Assembly: GCF_020497125.1 (NCBI RefSeq) | Contig: NC_059080.1 | Location: 49,293,563 to 49,357,562, forward strand | DNA length: 64,000 nucleotides | From: Mauremys mutica | Lineage: Eukaryota > Chordata > Testudines > Geoemydidae | Direction: 5' to 3' | Part shown: in pieces, positions 11,301 through 22,200 of the stretch | Numbering within the stretch: the first letter of the stretch is position 1 | Layout: each line of letters opens with the position of its first letter | Program-made: the position numbers and the translations under genes | Notes under the pieces: model-generated | Database searches by the model: none | What the model saw: only the letters and a program-made list of their open reading frames with translations | Told to the model about the DNA's origin: nothing

Positions 11301-12470
11301 CCACAATGACACAAGAGATGCTGGTCAGCCTTGCAACCAGCCCAGACTGTGGACCTTCAGGAAGCAGTTCAAATCTTTATAACCAAGAAGGCATGGAAAG
11401 CACCTCTTTGATTATTCAAACAGATAAAAATGCTAGTGTTTACTATGCAGACAAGAAAAGTTGCATTTGCTGTTCAGGCATTTGAAAGTTAAGTGTTACT
11501 TAAAATTTTTGACCAAGGCATTTTAAGTTGTTAGTTCTCCTTTATTGGGGTAGGTAGCAGAGCAGTACCATGAGAGGTGTAGAACAGGAAGGCAGACTGA
11601 GACCTTTCAAAGTTTTGGCCCAAGCGAGGGGCATGGGGGTGTCATTTGAGCTCCCTGCCTCAGATGCCAAAATGTTGTGGGCCGGCCCTGGGGATAGAGA
11701 AACGGAGCATGTGTCTAGTGGAGGAGAAAGGTGTGAGTTTATCTATCTGTGTGACGTTGGGGGTGAACATGTGTCTGTGTGCAGGGGCCATGAAGGAATG
11801 GAGGTAGGTCCATTTGTGTCTGTCTATGACAACGGGGAGGTAGAGGTGTGCATGTTGGTTGTGGGGGCGTACGTAGAGGTAAGTGTGTCAGACTGTGGGA
11901 GATACATGTCTTCCTGTTAGGGGGTAGATGAACCTATGTGTGAGAGGGGGGAGTGACAGGTGGACACCAGGTGTAGCTCTGCAAAGGGACAGAGAGGAGG
12001 TAGGTGAATGTCTGTCCGCGGGGGGACAGAGAGTGGTTCGGGGGAGTGGGGAGGTGCTTGTCAATCTGTGGAAGTAGGAAGGCACGAGAGGGGTGTGTGG
12101 TGGGGGAAAGGGAAGTTGGATAGCTGCCTGTTCGGGGGGTGGGTGAGTAGATGGCTTTACCTGTGAGGGATAAGCAGGTGCGTGTCCGTCAGTGTGTGAA
12201 GGTAGGTGTCTGTCTGTCTGTCTGTCGGGGAGATCTCTCAAGTTGGGACCAGAAGGGGGATCAGTCGGTGTCTGTACAGTCTGTCAGTCAGTGGGTGGGG
12301 GAGGGGCGGGTCTGTGCCCCGCGATTCCAGCGGGACCCAGGCTTTGGCGGTCGGGGCGGGGGTACCTGGGCCAGCTTCAGCGGCCGCTGTTACCTGTGGA
12401 AGGAGACGGCTCCTCTATGCACCTTCCCCTGCCGGTTAGAGCAATTCACCGCCGCGCAGCAGATCACCAT
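4215..12470 (-). CDS. THAP4: THAP domain-containing protein 4 (5' two coding exons; 3' exons outside window)
   Basis: CDS is complement join(4215-5374, 12394-12470) and continues beyond the left edge; 412 complete codons are present. Residues 1-90 form a C2CH THAP zinc finger, a sequence-specific DNA-binding module: C5, C10, C56 and H59 are the zinc ligands, with P28, W38 and the closing AVPTIF. A low-complexity middle follows, containing two copies of a GACK(F/L)I-SLHSY-FSS motif (about residues 217 and 337), and a coiled coil at about 359-399. Human THAP4 is 577 residues; its C-terminal nitrobindin-like beta-barrel binds ferric haem and acts on peroxynitrite. Those exons are not in this window. 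The start follows human THAP4 (MVICCAAVNC); an upstream in-frame ATG at 12818 is ignored because THAP domains begin at this cysteine-rich strand. It is divergently paired with ATG4B. Confidence 0.95.
5375..7041. other. THAP4 intron 1, no feature recognised
   Basis: AT-rich sequence without an exon or an element I can name. A 24-base string at about 6266-6289 recurs near 2379-2402 (see findings). Confidence 0.5.
7042..7312. mobile_element. MITE of the GTCTACACTAGAAACTTTTG family
   Basis: The left end AGGTCTACACTAGAAACTTT is mirrored by the right end, whose reverse complement is CAGTCTACATTATAAAAACT. Internal inverted blocks (TATACCAG / GCCAGTGTAG) fit a foldback MITE. No clear target duplication was found, so the superfamily is open; Harbinger is a guess. 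Confidence 0.65.
7374..7631. repeat. Imperfect palindromic element
   Basis: The left half (GTCTTGTTAGCAAATG ... GCAGACAAGTCATGTTCAA) matches the reverse complement of the right half (GGCCTTGTCTACATTAG ... GACAAGTCATGTTTGA) over most of its length. The centre is near 7500. It is probably an old MITE. Confidence 0.55.
7640..8368. repeat. G-rich degenerate tandem sequence (left part)
   Basis: Diverged units recur with the words GTGTGCATC...CCTCATCAACA...CATAAGAACAT and GGAAACCTGCA..GAGTGGAAGG, spaced roughly 150-400 bp apart. The pattern resumes right of the hAT insertion (11699-12330). It looks like one old minisatellite-like tract split by the transposon. There is no coding potential. Confidence 0.4.
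8377..11690 (+). mobile_element. hAT DNA transposon, nearly full length, decayed
   Basis: The 8-bp duplications GGGATAGA at 8369-8376 and 11691-11698 are perfect. The termini are CGGGGCTGGCC on the left and, as reverse complement of the right, CAGGGCCGGCC. It is 3,314 bp long and carries a hAT transposase remnant in the plus direction. It sits in THAP4 intron 1, antisense to THAP4. Confidence 0.92.
9118..11480 (+). pseudogene. hAT transposase of the TTF-finger / DUF4371 type, pseudogene
   Basis: One frame runs from 9118 to 11052, broken only by in-frame stops: TAA at about 9286, TGA at 9493-9495, TGA at 10459-10461, and a stop at 11050-11052. A single frameshift follows near 11130-11180. The N-terminal part has a TTF-type zinc-finger region (FHPTLYWREIPNS...YCFCCKIF). 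The middle has the RNase H-like DUF4371 block, with motifs RGQGYDNGANMRGK and FVPCSSHSLNLVVSDAA. The C-terminal dimerisation segment (TLFPNAFVALRIFLPL) is in the shifted frame. Relatives include the ZMYM-like / KIAA1586-type hAT proteins. It is not expected to be functional, because the stops fall in conserved regions. Confidence 0.88.
11699..12330. repeat. GT/G-rich minisatellite-like tract near THAP4 exon 1
   Basis: Diverged units of about 50-70 bp share a core of the form GGTAGGTG-TGTCTGT-GGGG-ACAGAGAG. A pure (GTCT)n run lies at about 12207-12226. Strand asymmetry is strong, with G on the plus strand, so several G-runs could form G-quadruplexes. It lies just downstream of the THAP4 exon 1 donor in the transcribed direction. 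Confidence 0.6.
12394..12470 (-). CDS. THAP4: THAP4 coding exon 1
   Basis: The ATG is at 12468-12470 (context GGAGATGG). The exon encodes MVICCAAVNCSNRQGK and on to H25, plus two bases of codon 26. The donor GTAACA begins at 12393. The first zinc ligands C5 and C10 lie here. Confidence 0.95.
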
Positions 12471-13263
12471 CTCCGGCCGGTTGGCCCTTCCCCCCAGCCC
12501 CCTCACCCCTCCCAACACAGGGGCCGAGGCCAGCCGTACAACAAGATGGCGGAGCCAGGTCACCTCAGCTGCCCCCCTTCCCTGGGGAAGGGGTTTCTGT
12601 ACGACGGTGCCGTCAACGAAGATGGCGACCACCATATGGCCGCCGCCATTTTGGTCGAGGCACCGCCGTACAGCGCTATCTCCTGCGGAAGGGGACCTCT
12701 TAGCACCCCTCTCTATGCCCTCACTGGATTTTTCTTTGAGGCGAGGGTTGACTTGTGGGGGAGCGGATAGGAATGGGAGACTCATGGGGTTCAAATGAAG
12801 CTCAACTGAGGCAGCCATATTGGAAACAGGGGGCGGGGCTTTCCTGATCCGTACTACAGGATGGCGGCGCCCACGTATAAGACCTGCCTCCAGTAGTAGA
12901 TAGGGGTGAGATTGCGCATAGGGCTGAGATCCGGTAATGGCAAATCATTTAAAGATCATTCCCTGCTCATTGCCCGACCCTAGCTTCAGCCTGGTACCAC
13001 ATGACTCCACCTCACCTGAGCCCTTCGTTCCGTACAGTAAAATGGCGGCCCCCGTGTGGATGAGGAAGCGGTGCGGCGCTGCTGAACGCGGCGAGCTCAC
13101 CTCTCGACCTATCCCGACTGAGAAGCGCTGTGATCCGCTCTCTGATTGGCCGCGCAGGGCCACTCGTCAGCAGCGGACGGGGTAGGGTGCAGTCTGTGTC
13201 TGTGTGTGGAGGAGGCAGTAGCCGCAGCCCACTTGGGACTGGTCAGGAGGCAAGAGTCGCAGG
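12471..13263. promoter_or_regulatory. Bidirectional CpG-island promoter between THAP4 and ATG4B
   Basis: The start codons of two divergent genes are 793 bp apart. The stretch is rich in CpG and shows no TATA box. YY1-type ATGGCGG cores occur at 12546-12552, 12861-12867 and 13042-13048, plus one inverted (CCGCCAT 12643-12649) and one near match (ATGGCGA 12622). An inverted CCAAT box (ATTGG 13145-13149) lies about 115 bp before the ATG4B start. The elements are read directly; promoter activity and start sites are inferred. Confidence 0.8.
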
Positions 13264-13273
13264 ATGGACGCAG
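13264..13273 (+). CDS. ATG4B: ATG4B coding exon 1
   Basis: Only ATGGACGCAG is coding (MDA plus one base). The donor is GTGAGC. It was placed by the human N-terminus [11 protein letters not shown] and by phase agreement with exon 2. The 5' UTR boundary is not determined. Confidence 0.9.
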
Positions 13274-16200
13274 GTGAGCGGCGGTGGGACCCCTGTCAGA
13301 GCTCTGAGCCGGTCCCGCCCCGCCCCTCGGCGTGTCGAGCTGGCTGTGCCCCCACTGCCCTGAGCACCGGTGTTCTCTCCCCGCCCCACGGCACGGGGGA
13401 GTAGGGTGGCGGTGGCGGAGGCAGGCCCTGGGGTGGGATGGGGTCAATCTCCTTTGGTGGTTCCCTTGTTAGGAGGGGTTGTGGGGAAGGTCGTGTAGGG
13501 ATCGGTGGGGTGGGGTGTGGGGGCTGGCGGCGGATCCCCAAGGCAGGGGATAGGGGTATTAGTGGGTAGGGGCTTGGGATCGCCAAGATGAGGGTGCAGT
13601 GAGGGATGTATGGGTGTGGTCCCAAACTGTGGTCCATTGGTCATGCAGGGCTAGCTGATCCCATGGTGTTGCTTTCTCACATCTTGCTGCTAACTCATAT
13701 TGAAAGTTAAAAATACACTAGGTCACACACTTTACTTCTCTTCTATATAGGTTCTTATACCACACTCATCACTGTAGTAGCTGTAGGCCAAGCTTACTAC
13801 ACACACTAGACTGAGACTCTTTGCATTCCTTCTTTCTCTCCTATAAGCTGTCTGTATTTCACCCTCCTATCCCACTTTATTTCCGGGACTCCCTGTAACC
13901 TGACCCCTTCCCAATGCCAGGGGTTCTCTGTGACCCCCATTCCAACAGAAATCCTGGTTCTGTGTGTACCCTACTTTTCCACAAAAAAAACAGGAGTACT
14001 TGTGGCACCTTAAAGACTAACAAATTTATTGTAGCATGAGCTTTCGTGAGCTAAAGCTCACTTCTTCGGATGCATAGAATGGAACACACAGACAGGAGAT
14101 ATTTATACATACAGAGAACATGAAAAGGTGGAAGTATGCATACCAACAGGCAGAGTCAAATCAATTGAGATGAGCTATCGTTAGCAGGAGGAAAAAAAAC
14201 TTTTTGAAGTGATAATTAAGATGGCCCATAGAAGGTGTGAGGAGAACTTAACATAGGGAAATAGATTCAATTGGTGTAATGACCCAACCATTCCCAGTCT
14301 TTATTTAGACCACAGTTAATGGTATCTAGTTTGCATATTAATTCAAGTTCAGCAGTCTCTCTTTGGAGTCTGTTTTTGAAGTTTTTTTGTTGCAAAATTG
14401 CCACCTTCAAGTCTGTCACTGAGTGGTTAGGAAGGTTGAAGTGTTCTCCCACTGGTTTTTGAATGTTATGATTCCTGATGTCAGATTTGTGTCCATTTAT
14501 TCTTTTGCGTAGAGACTGTCCGGTTTGGCCAATGTACATGGCAGAGGGGCATTGCTGGCACATGATGGCATATATCACGTTGGTAGATGTGACATCACAT
14601 CAGACACACCATCAGGGGCTCGTACACCTGCACATCTACCAACGTGATATATGCCATCATGTGCCAGCAATGCCCCTCTGCCATGTACATTGGCCAAACC
14701 GGACAGTCTCTACGCAAAAGAATAAATGGACACAAATCTGACATCAGGAATCATAACATTCAAAAACCAGTGGGAGAACACTTCAACCTTCCTAACCACT
14801 CAGTGACAGACTTGAAGGTGGCAATTTTGCAACAAAAAAACTTCAAAAACAGACTCCAAAGAGAGACTGCTGAACTTGAATTAATATGCAAACTAGATAC
14901 CATTAACTGTGGTCTAAATAAAGACTGGGAATGGTTGGGTCATTACACCAATTGAATCTATTTCCCTATGTTAAGTTCTCCTCACACCTTCTATGGGCCA
15001 TCTTAATTATCACTTCAAAAAGTTTTTTTTCCTCCTGCTAACGATAGCTCATCTCAATTGATTTGACTCTGCCTGTTGGTATGCATACTTCCACCTTTTC
15101 ATGTTCTCTGTATGTATAAATATCTCCTGTCTGTGTGTTCCATTCTATGCATCCGAAGAAGTGAGCTTTAGCTCACGAAAGCTCATGCTACAATAAATTT
15201 GTTAGTCTTTAAGGTGCCACAAGTACTCCTGTTTTTTTTGCGGATACAGACTAACACGGCTGCTACTCTGAAACCTACTTTTCCAGGCCTCCCTGTTTTC
15301 TTTCTCTCTCACAACATCAATATTTTAAGCTCAGTCGAGACATGGGCAAAGCTAAAATGAGGGCTATTGTTACGCTAGAATGTGTTCATCTCTGCCATCA
15401 ACCTAGTATGCTCACATGGGGAGAGATGTCCACAGGACATTCTCTATTAAAGTGTGGTCCATGTTATGAAAAAGCTTTACAGAACTTGGCATAGGAGGTG
15501 CCAAGCATAATATGTGTAAGATATCCCCTCAACCATGCACACTCCCTGGGCTCCCCCTGGCAATTAGAGGAAGGGGTGTGGCTTGCATTAGGAAGGACAC
15601 AAGACTTTCTCTTCAAGTGATGAGGAAAATGTAACTGTAGGAGAAAGACAGGGATAGCATGTTATCATGTAGCACGCTGACAACAAATCAGCAATGGACC
15701 ACTGTTACAACTTCAAAAACTCTGTACATCCTTGATGCATTGTCTGTTTCTGACAGAGTCCTAAGGTTTGGCTTTTATATTTGGCAACACATAATGTTTT
15801 ATGCCAACAAAGTGCCTTGAATTGAAACAGAACGCTGCCCATCTTCCTCCCCAACCCTACGTTATGCATGGCAGTTTGGGAAAGGCTGCGTGTATGTATG
15901 TAATGGAAATAGTCTGCTCCTGTTAGGGGTGGTTGAGCATTTGAAATTAACTTGGTCAATCAACAGTACCACTCCCTGGAAGCAGAATTTCTTGTTCCAC
16001 AGGACACTAGGGTGACCAGATCACCCAGGTCAAATATCGGGATGCGGGGGGGGGGGGGCACGGGGCGGGGGCAGAGGGGGAAAAAATGGCGGCAGAGCAA
16101 AAAAAACCCAAAAAAACCCCCCACCCCCGATTCCTCCTTCCTCCGCAAGCGCTGGAGGGAGGCCCGGGAGACTCAGGGGAGCACGGGGCCGGGGTGAGTG

Positions 16201-19200
16201 TGAGTCCAGCCTGGCCCCGAGCAGGCAGGACTCAGGCGCGGTATCTGGAGGGAGAGTACGGGGTGGCCTGCGGGGCCAGGCAGCGGCTGTTCTCCCCACC
16301 TGGGCAGCAGGACTCGGGAGCAGCCGCTGCTGCAGCTCCCACTGCCGCAGGGGGGAGGAAGCGGCCGCTGGCCAAGCTCGGCAGCTGCGGCTCTGGCGCC
16401 CACGAACCCCCCGGGCCTGCTGCGGGGACCCAGCGCGCACGCTGCGCATACCCAGCCCCTGGCCACTCGCGTCTGGGCTGGCTGCCCAGCTGGTGCAATC
16501 CTGCGGGCGGCCTCGGAGTGGGGGCAGCAGGCCCCAGCCCCCCGCATCCCGCTCGGGTCCTGCAGGGGAACGAACGGGACTGGGCTGCCGATGCCTCCGC
16601 CACAGGATTGCACCAGCTGGGCAGCCAGCCCAGACGCGACTGGCCAGGGGCTGAGCGCAGTGTGCGCGCTGCCCCGCAGCAGGCCCGGGCTCGGGGGGTT
16701 TGGGCCCGGGCACCAAAGCCGCAGCCACCGAGCGCCACGTGCTTGGCCACTTCCTCCCCCCGCGGCAGTGGGAGCTGCAGCAGCGGCTGCTCCCGAGTCC
16801 TGCTGCCCAGGTGGGGAGAACAGCCGCCACCTAGCCCCACGGGCCGCCCCCCTACTCTCCCTCCAGGTACCGCGCCCGAGTCCTGCCTGCTCGGGGCCAG
16901 GCCAGACTCACACTCACCCCGGCCCCGCACTCCCCTGCGTCTCCTGGGCATGGCATGCTTGGAAAGAGGCGGGGATTTGGGGAGGGAGACAATGGGGCAG
17001 TGAGGGGGCGGGGATGGGGGCGAGGATTTGGGGAAGGATCCAATGGGGGAAGGAGGGGGCGGAGTCGGGGCAGGGGAGGGCGCGAGCCCTTCGGGCTCCG
17101 GAGCCTTTGCTTGTTTGTCCAGTGTCCCTACCTAACATTGGTCGGGACGCGGGACAAACAAGCAAATATCGGGACAGTCCCGATAAAATCGGGACGTCTG
17201 GTCACCCTACAGGACACCCTCCTTACTTCTGCAGCTTTGTGTGTGTGTATGGCTGGCCTGATGCATGCCATATGGAGTATACTAGTTTACAGACTTTAGA
17301 AAAGTTTCCTTCTCCTCATTTTTTTTCTAGTTTCTTTTGTAATTGGGGTAATGGAAAAGGGCACCTCACTGCTTCAGTGATGTTGCCTTGCCTGCCCTGG
17401 GTATGGAAATTCACTGTAGAGCAAGAACAGTTGGCTGTACAGTCTTTCTCCACTGTCCTGGTAGTATTTTGAAGCCCTGTTATGGAGATACCACTTCCAG
17501 AGTGAGATGGTTGGTTGCTCTCCATGACTGTTCATTTCTTGCCTTCTCTGCTCAGAATGCCAACAAGGGAGGCAATTAAGGCCAATTGCAAGTAGTGTTT
17601 TTTGATATGAACAAGTATCCATTAGGAAATGGACTGAGACCAACTCTTTGCAAACAATCATCTGACCCCTATCATAGAGTGGTAATTGTGATCCCTTCTT
17701 TCCAGGGCCACATATAAGCCACTGACCCATGGGTGAAGGACTCCATATCCAACTCTGATTAATACTCTCCTAAGACATTCAGCCCCTGCTTGTTTTCCAC
17801 GTTGGACCCAGAACTCCTGTGCTCCAGGGCTGCTGCCTTTATTTTTCTTCCTCAATGCTAGTATTATTATAACCAGAGTTCTGCAGCTGTGGGTGTCAAA
17901 CTGGCTCCCTGACCAGTACATCATTGCACATAAAAGCACAATATTCGGTTGCATTTAGCCTAGTGTGCCTGTTGACTGGAAATAAGATGAATGAAACAGT
18001 AAGTGAATAGTACGAGGACCATATCTAGCAGTTTAGGTGCTCTCTTATGTGATACAAGGTTTATCAAGGGAAGAAAATCTTGATGTGATGTACAGTAGAT
18101 CTCAGCTGAGCCTCACTTATCCAAATGAGGGTTATCTCCTACAGTTTTCCTCTTCAGCAGTGGAATTTCAGGATCCTGGTGGCCCTCTTCTCCAGCAACT
18201 TTGCTTAGCCAGTTAGATTTGGGCAGGAGGAAGCAATCTGCTTCCACTGGGAAATTAGTCCGCAGATTTTGAACTGTTTTCACTTATAGCCATGGGCCAC
18301 TGAGAGAAGAGGAGTTACCCTTAGACAGCAGGGTATGTCTACACTACGGGATTATTCTGATTTTACAGAAACTGATTTTTGGAAACAGATTGCATAAAGT
18401 CGAGGGCACGCGGCCACACTAAGCACATTAATTCGGCGGCGTGCGTCCATGTACCAAGGCTAGCATCGACTTCCCATAGTTCCCGCAGTCTCCCTAGCCC
18501 ATTGGAATTCTGGGTTGAGATCCCAATGCCTAATGGGGTCAAAAATTTGTCACGGGTGGTTATGGGTAAATGTCATCAGTCAATCCTCCCTCCATGAAAG
18601 CAATGGCAGACAGTCATTTCGCGCCCTTTTCTCTGGTTTGCCCGGGCAGACGCCATAACACGGCAACCATGGAGCCTGTTCAGCCTTTTTTCACTGTCAC
18701 CATATATCTACTGGATGTTGCTAACAGACACGGTACTGCAGTGCTACACAGCAGCATCGCCTTGCCTTTGCAAGTTAGCAAAGACGGTTACCAGCTCTAC
18801 TGTACCGTCTGCTGCTTTGCAAGTTGACAATGACGGTTACCAGTCATACTGTATCATCTGCTGCAGTCATGGGTGCTTCTGGCCGGCTTCAGTGAGGTTG
18901 GTCGGGGGTGCATGGACAAAAATGGGGGTGACTCCCCAGGTCATTCTCTTCTTTAAGTTTTGTCTCATGGAGAGTCAGTCCTGCCTAGAATATCAGGCAA
19001 GGCTACTAAAGAACCAGAGAGGCAAATGGCCGCTCCAGGTCAGAGCCCCAGACATCCCGCAGAAATGATGAGCTGCATGCCATTCTAGGGGGTGCCTCTG
19101 CAACAACCCCACCCATTGCTTCCCTCCTCCCCACCTCTCCTGGGCTACCGTGGCAGTTATCTCCCAATTTGTGTGATGAAGTAATAAAGAATGCATGAAT

Positions 19201-22200
19201 AAGAAACAACACTGACTTTATTGCCTCTGCAAGCAGAGATCCAAGGGGGGAGGGGAGGGCGGTTGGCTTACAGCGAAGTAGAGTGAACCACCATTCTGCA
19301 CTTACTCAGCCTATAGCTGAAAATGGGAATCTGTGACACACACTAGGATAGAAGCACAGGCAGGACTGAATCTCCATTTGTGTGTGGGCCTTTGGTTGAC
19401 ACTGGTAAAATACAAAATGTCCCAGGATATGTATGTTGGGCGACAGTTCTAAAGGGCAGCTTAATTTTTTTATTTGCAGCAAAATGTAGAGGTCTAAGTA
19501 TCTGATTGTGAGCCCTGGTAGCAGGGGGTATGCGTGACCGCACGGTGCTGCTAACTGGGGAGAGCAGCCTGAGGCAGAAGGCTCCAGCTGCCATGATATT
19601 CCAGGCAGGACTGAATCTCCATTAGACAAAACTTAAAGAAGAGAATGACCTGGAATCATTCCCATTTTTGCCCAGGTGCTCCTGGCTGACCTCACCGAGG
19701 CCAGCCAGGATCACTCACGGGACGATGATGATGGATATCAGTCATACTGTACCATCTGCGTCTGCAAGGGAAGGGAAGGGGATGCTGCTGTGTAGTGCTG
19801 CAGCACCGCGTCTGCCAGCAGCATCCAGTAGACATACAGTGACATTGAAAAAAGGCGAGAAACAATTTTTTCCCCTTTGCTTTCACAGAGGAAGGGGTGG
19901 GGGGCTGACGACATATACCCTGAACCACCTGTGACAATGTTTTTGACCCTTCAGGTTTTGGGAGCTCAGCCAAGAATTCAAATGGTTTTCGGAGAGTGCG
20001 GGAACTGTGGGATAGCTACAGTTGTCAGTCGCCCCTCCCTCCATGAGCGTCCATTTGATTCTTTGGCTTTCTGGTACGCTTGTCTCAGCTCCTGAAGTTT
20101 CACACAGCACTGTGTTGAGTCCCTGTTGTGGCCTCTGTCCATCATGGCTTTGGAGATTTTTTTTCAAATGTTTTGGCATTTTGTCTATTGGAACGGAGTT
20201 CTGATAGAACAGATTCAGTATCTCCTGTACGGTCCATGCTGGAGCTCTTTTTTGATTCTGGGACTGCATGATCACCTGTGCTGATCAGCTCTCTACGCTG
20301 GGCAAACAGGAAATGAAATTCAAAAGTTTGCGGGGCTTTTCCTGTCTACCTGGCCAGTGCATCCAAGTTCAGATTGCTGTCCAGAGCGGTCACAATGGTG
20401 CACTGTGGGATAGCTCCCAGATGCCAATACCGTCGAATTGCGGTTACACTAACCCTAATTCGAAATGGCAATACCGATTTCAGTGCTACTCCCCTCGTCG
20501 GGGAGGAGTACAGATATCGATATTAAGAGCCCTTTATATCGAAATAAAGGCCTTCATTGTGTGGACGGGTGCAGGGTTAATTCGGTCTAACGCTGCTAAA
20601 TTCGAGATGAAACTCGTAGTGTAGACCAGGCCTAATTTTCTTCCCTGACTGTCTGAAGTACTTAGCTGTTCATTTAAGATCTTTGGATCATCAGGGCCCT
20701 TCTCTTCTCTTTTGCCTCTTAAACATGACAAGGGCTTAATTTTATTTAAGGCTTTTTGTGAGGGGTGAATACTTCTTCCCCTGTTAAAGTGGGGAAGCTC
20801 AAAACCTTTTCATTGGATATTTAACTAGGCATTTTTCAGTTACTAACTTATCACTTTAATTTTGTTTCTGATACTTCCCCCTAGTTTATCTCTATAATGT
20901 ACCCCCATAAGAACAAAAATTATCATTTGATGCATTTGCACATATCCTGCTGCACAGTGACACTATTCCCGGCATCTATAGATTGAAACAGACTAGGCTC
21001 GGGGAAGTTGTTTTTAAACAGCTGCTGGCACTGCCTGGAAAATGCTACTGTGCAGAACAAGAGGCAAGATTGCCACAGAATTAGAACTTTCTCTCACTGG
21101 TGATTTCAGAAAAATTCCCAGAGGATATTGAAAAGCATGGGTTTCTTGCACTCTCTCACCTTACTTACATGCCTTCCAGAGAGTGCTGGTAATATAAATG
21201 TGTTTGTGGAAATACCTTTTTATTGTTCCTGTATAACTTATTCAGATCACCTATGCTTAAGCTGTTCCACTTAATGCGCACAAGCAAAATAATCACTGGC
21301 TGCACTCATAGGTCATGTTTCTGTTGAGTCACCAAAGCTTTGTTATCTCTAGTCTGCTTCTTGCTTGCTTATATATACCTGCCCCTGGAGATTTCCACTA
21401 CATGCATCCGACGAAGTGGGTATTCACCCACGAAAGCTCATGCTCCAAAACGTCTGTTAGTCTATAAGGTGCCACAAGACTCTTTGCTGCTTTTACAGAT
21501 CCAGACTAACACGGCTACCCCTCTGATACCAAAGCTTTGATTTCTTATTAGTTTTTAGGTAGATACAAGGAAACACAAGGAGAAGTATTACAATGACTGT
21601 TACCAGCCATGTTAACTTTAGTTCTATAAAAGAGAAAATGGTAAGACTGGCTTATGGTAGTAAGAGTGAAAGTCCTTGCATTTACTAATTTAGTGTGATG
21701 GTTGCAATTTGACATGATGTGCAAGTCAGGAAATTCAAAGCCTGGTTCCTACAATGACTAACTCTCTGCCTGTTTGTGAGCACATGTGATAACTTTTCAG
21801 TGCGCTAAAACTGAATTAAATTAATTCTTCATGTTTAAACTTCAGAAGTACAGAAGATGTCTGTTTTCACCCACAATGTTAACTTCATCCCTTATGCACT
21901 AAAATAGTCTTTGATTATCACATAATATTTCCGAAATAGTGAAATATATAATTGTTTTACAACCTTACATGCATTCACGTGTAGGATCTCCTACCAGTTT
22001 ATGCCAGATAAACTGGTGCTAAGTCATTTATATACAAGATGCACACCGACAGATAAGGGCTCATTCACTGCACACCATACAAGACTGTAAGAGATGCTGG
22101 TATTAGGAGAGGAAGCAGGTAATATAATTAGTCTTAAATGCCTGTGCAAAAGGGAACAGTTGTAGGTTGTGTTCAGTCTTAATGTATTAGTATTTCCTCA

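Larger units (their letters stand above)
13982..15273. mobile_element. Penelope-like element: inverted dimer, near-perfect palindrome
   Basis: Duplications CCTACTTTTCCA (13970-13981 and 15274-15285) flank the block. Two arms of about 610 bp mirror each other around 14611, with a loop of about 38 bp. Each arm encodes the same 103-residue tail of a PLE protein: 14267-14578 minus, and 14644-14955 plus. The right arm has an extra 3' tail of about 35 nt (GCGGATACAGACTAACACGG...) that the left arm lacks. Confidence 0.9.

Noticed and set aside
12390..12818. Longer THAP4 N-terminus starting at an upstream ATG (12818)
   Set aside because: The THAP domain and human orthologue start at MVICC (12470). 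The upstream part is promoter sequence with no homology.
16086..17003. Open frames of up to 305 codons on both strands
   Set aside because: They lie within a GC-rich palindromic element, read similarly on both strands, and are Pro/Gly/Arg/Ala-rich without a domain.
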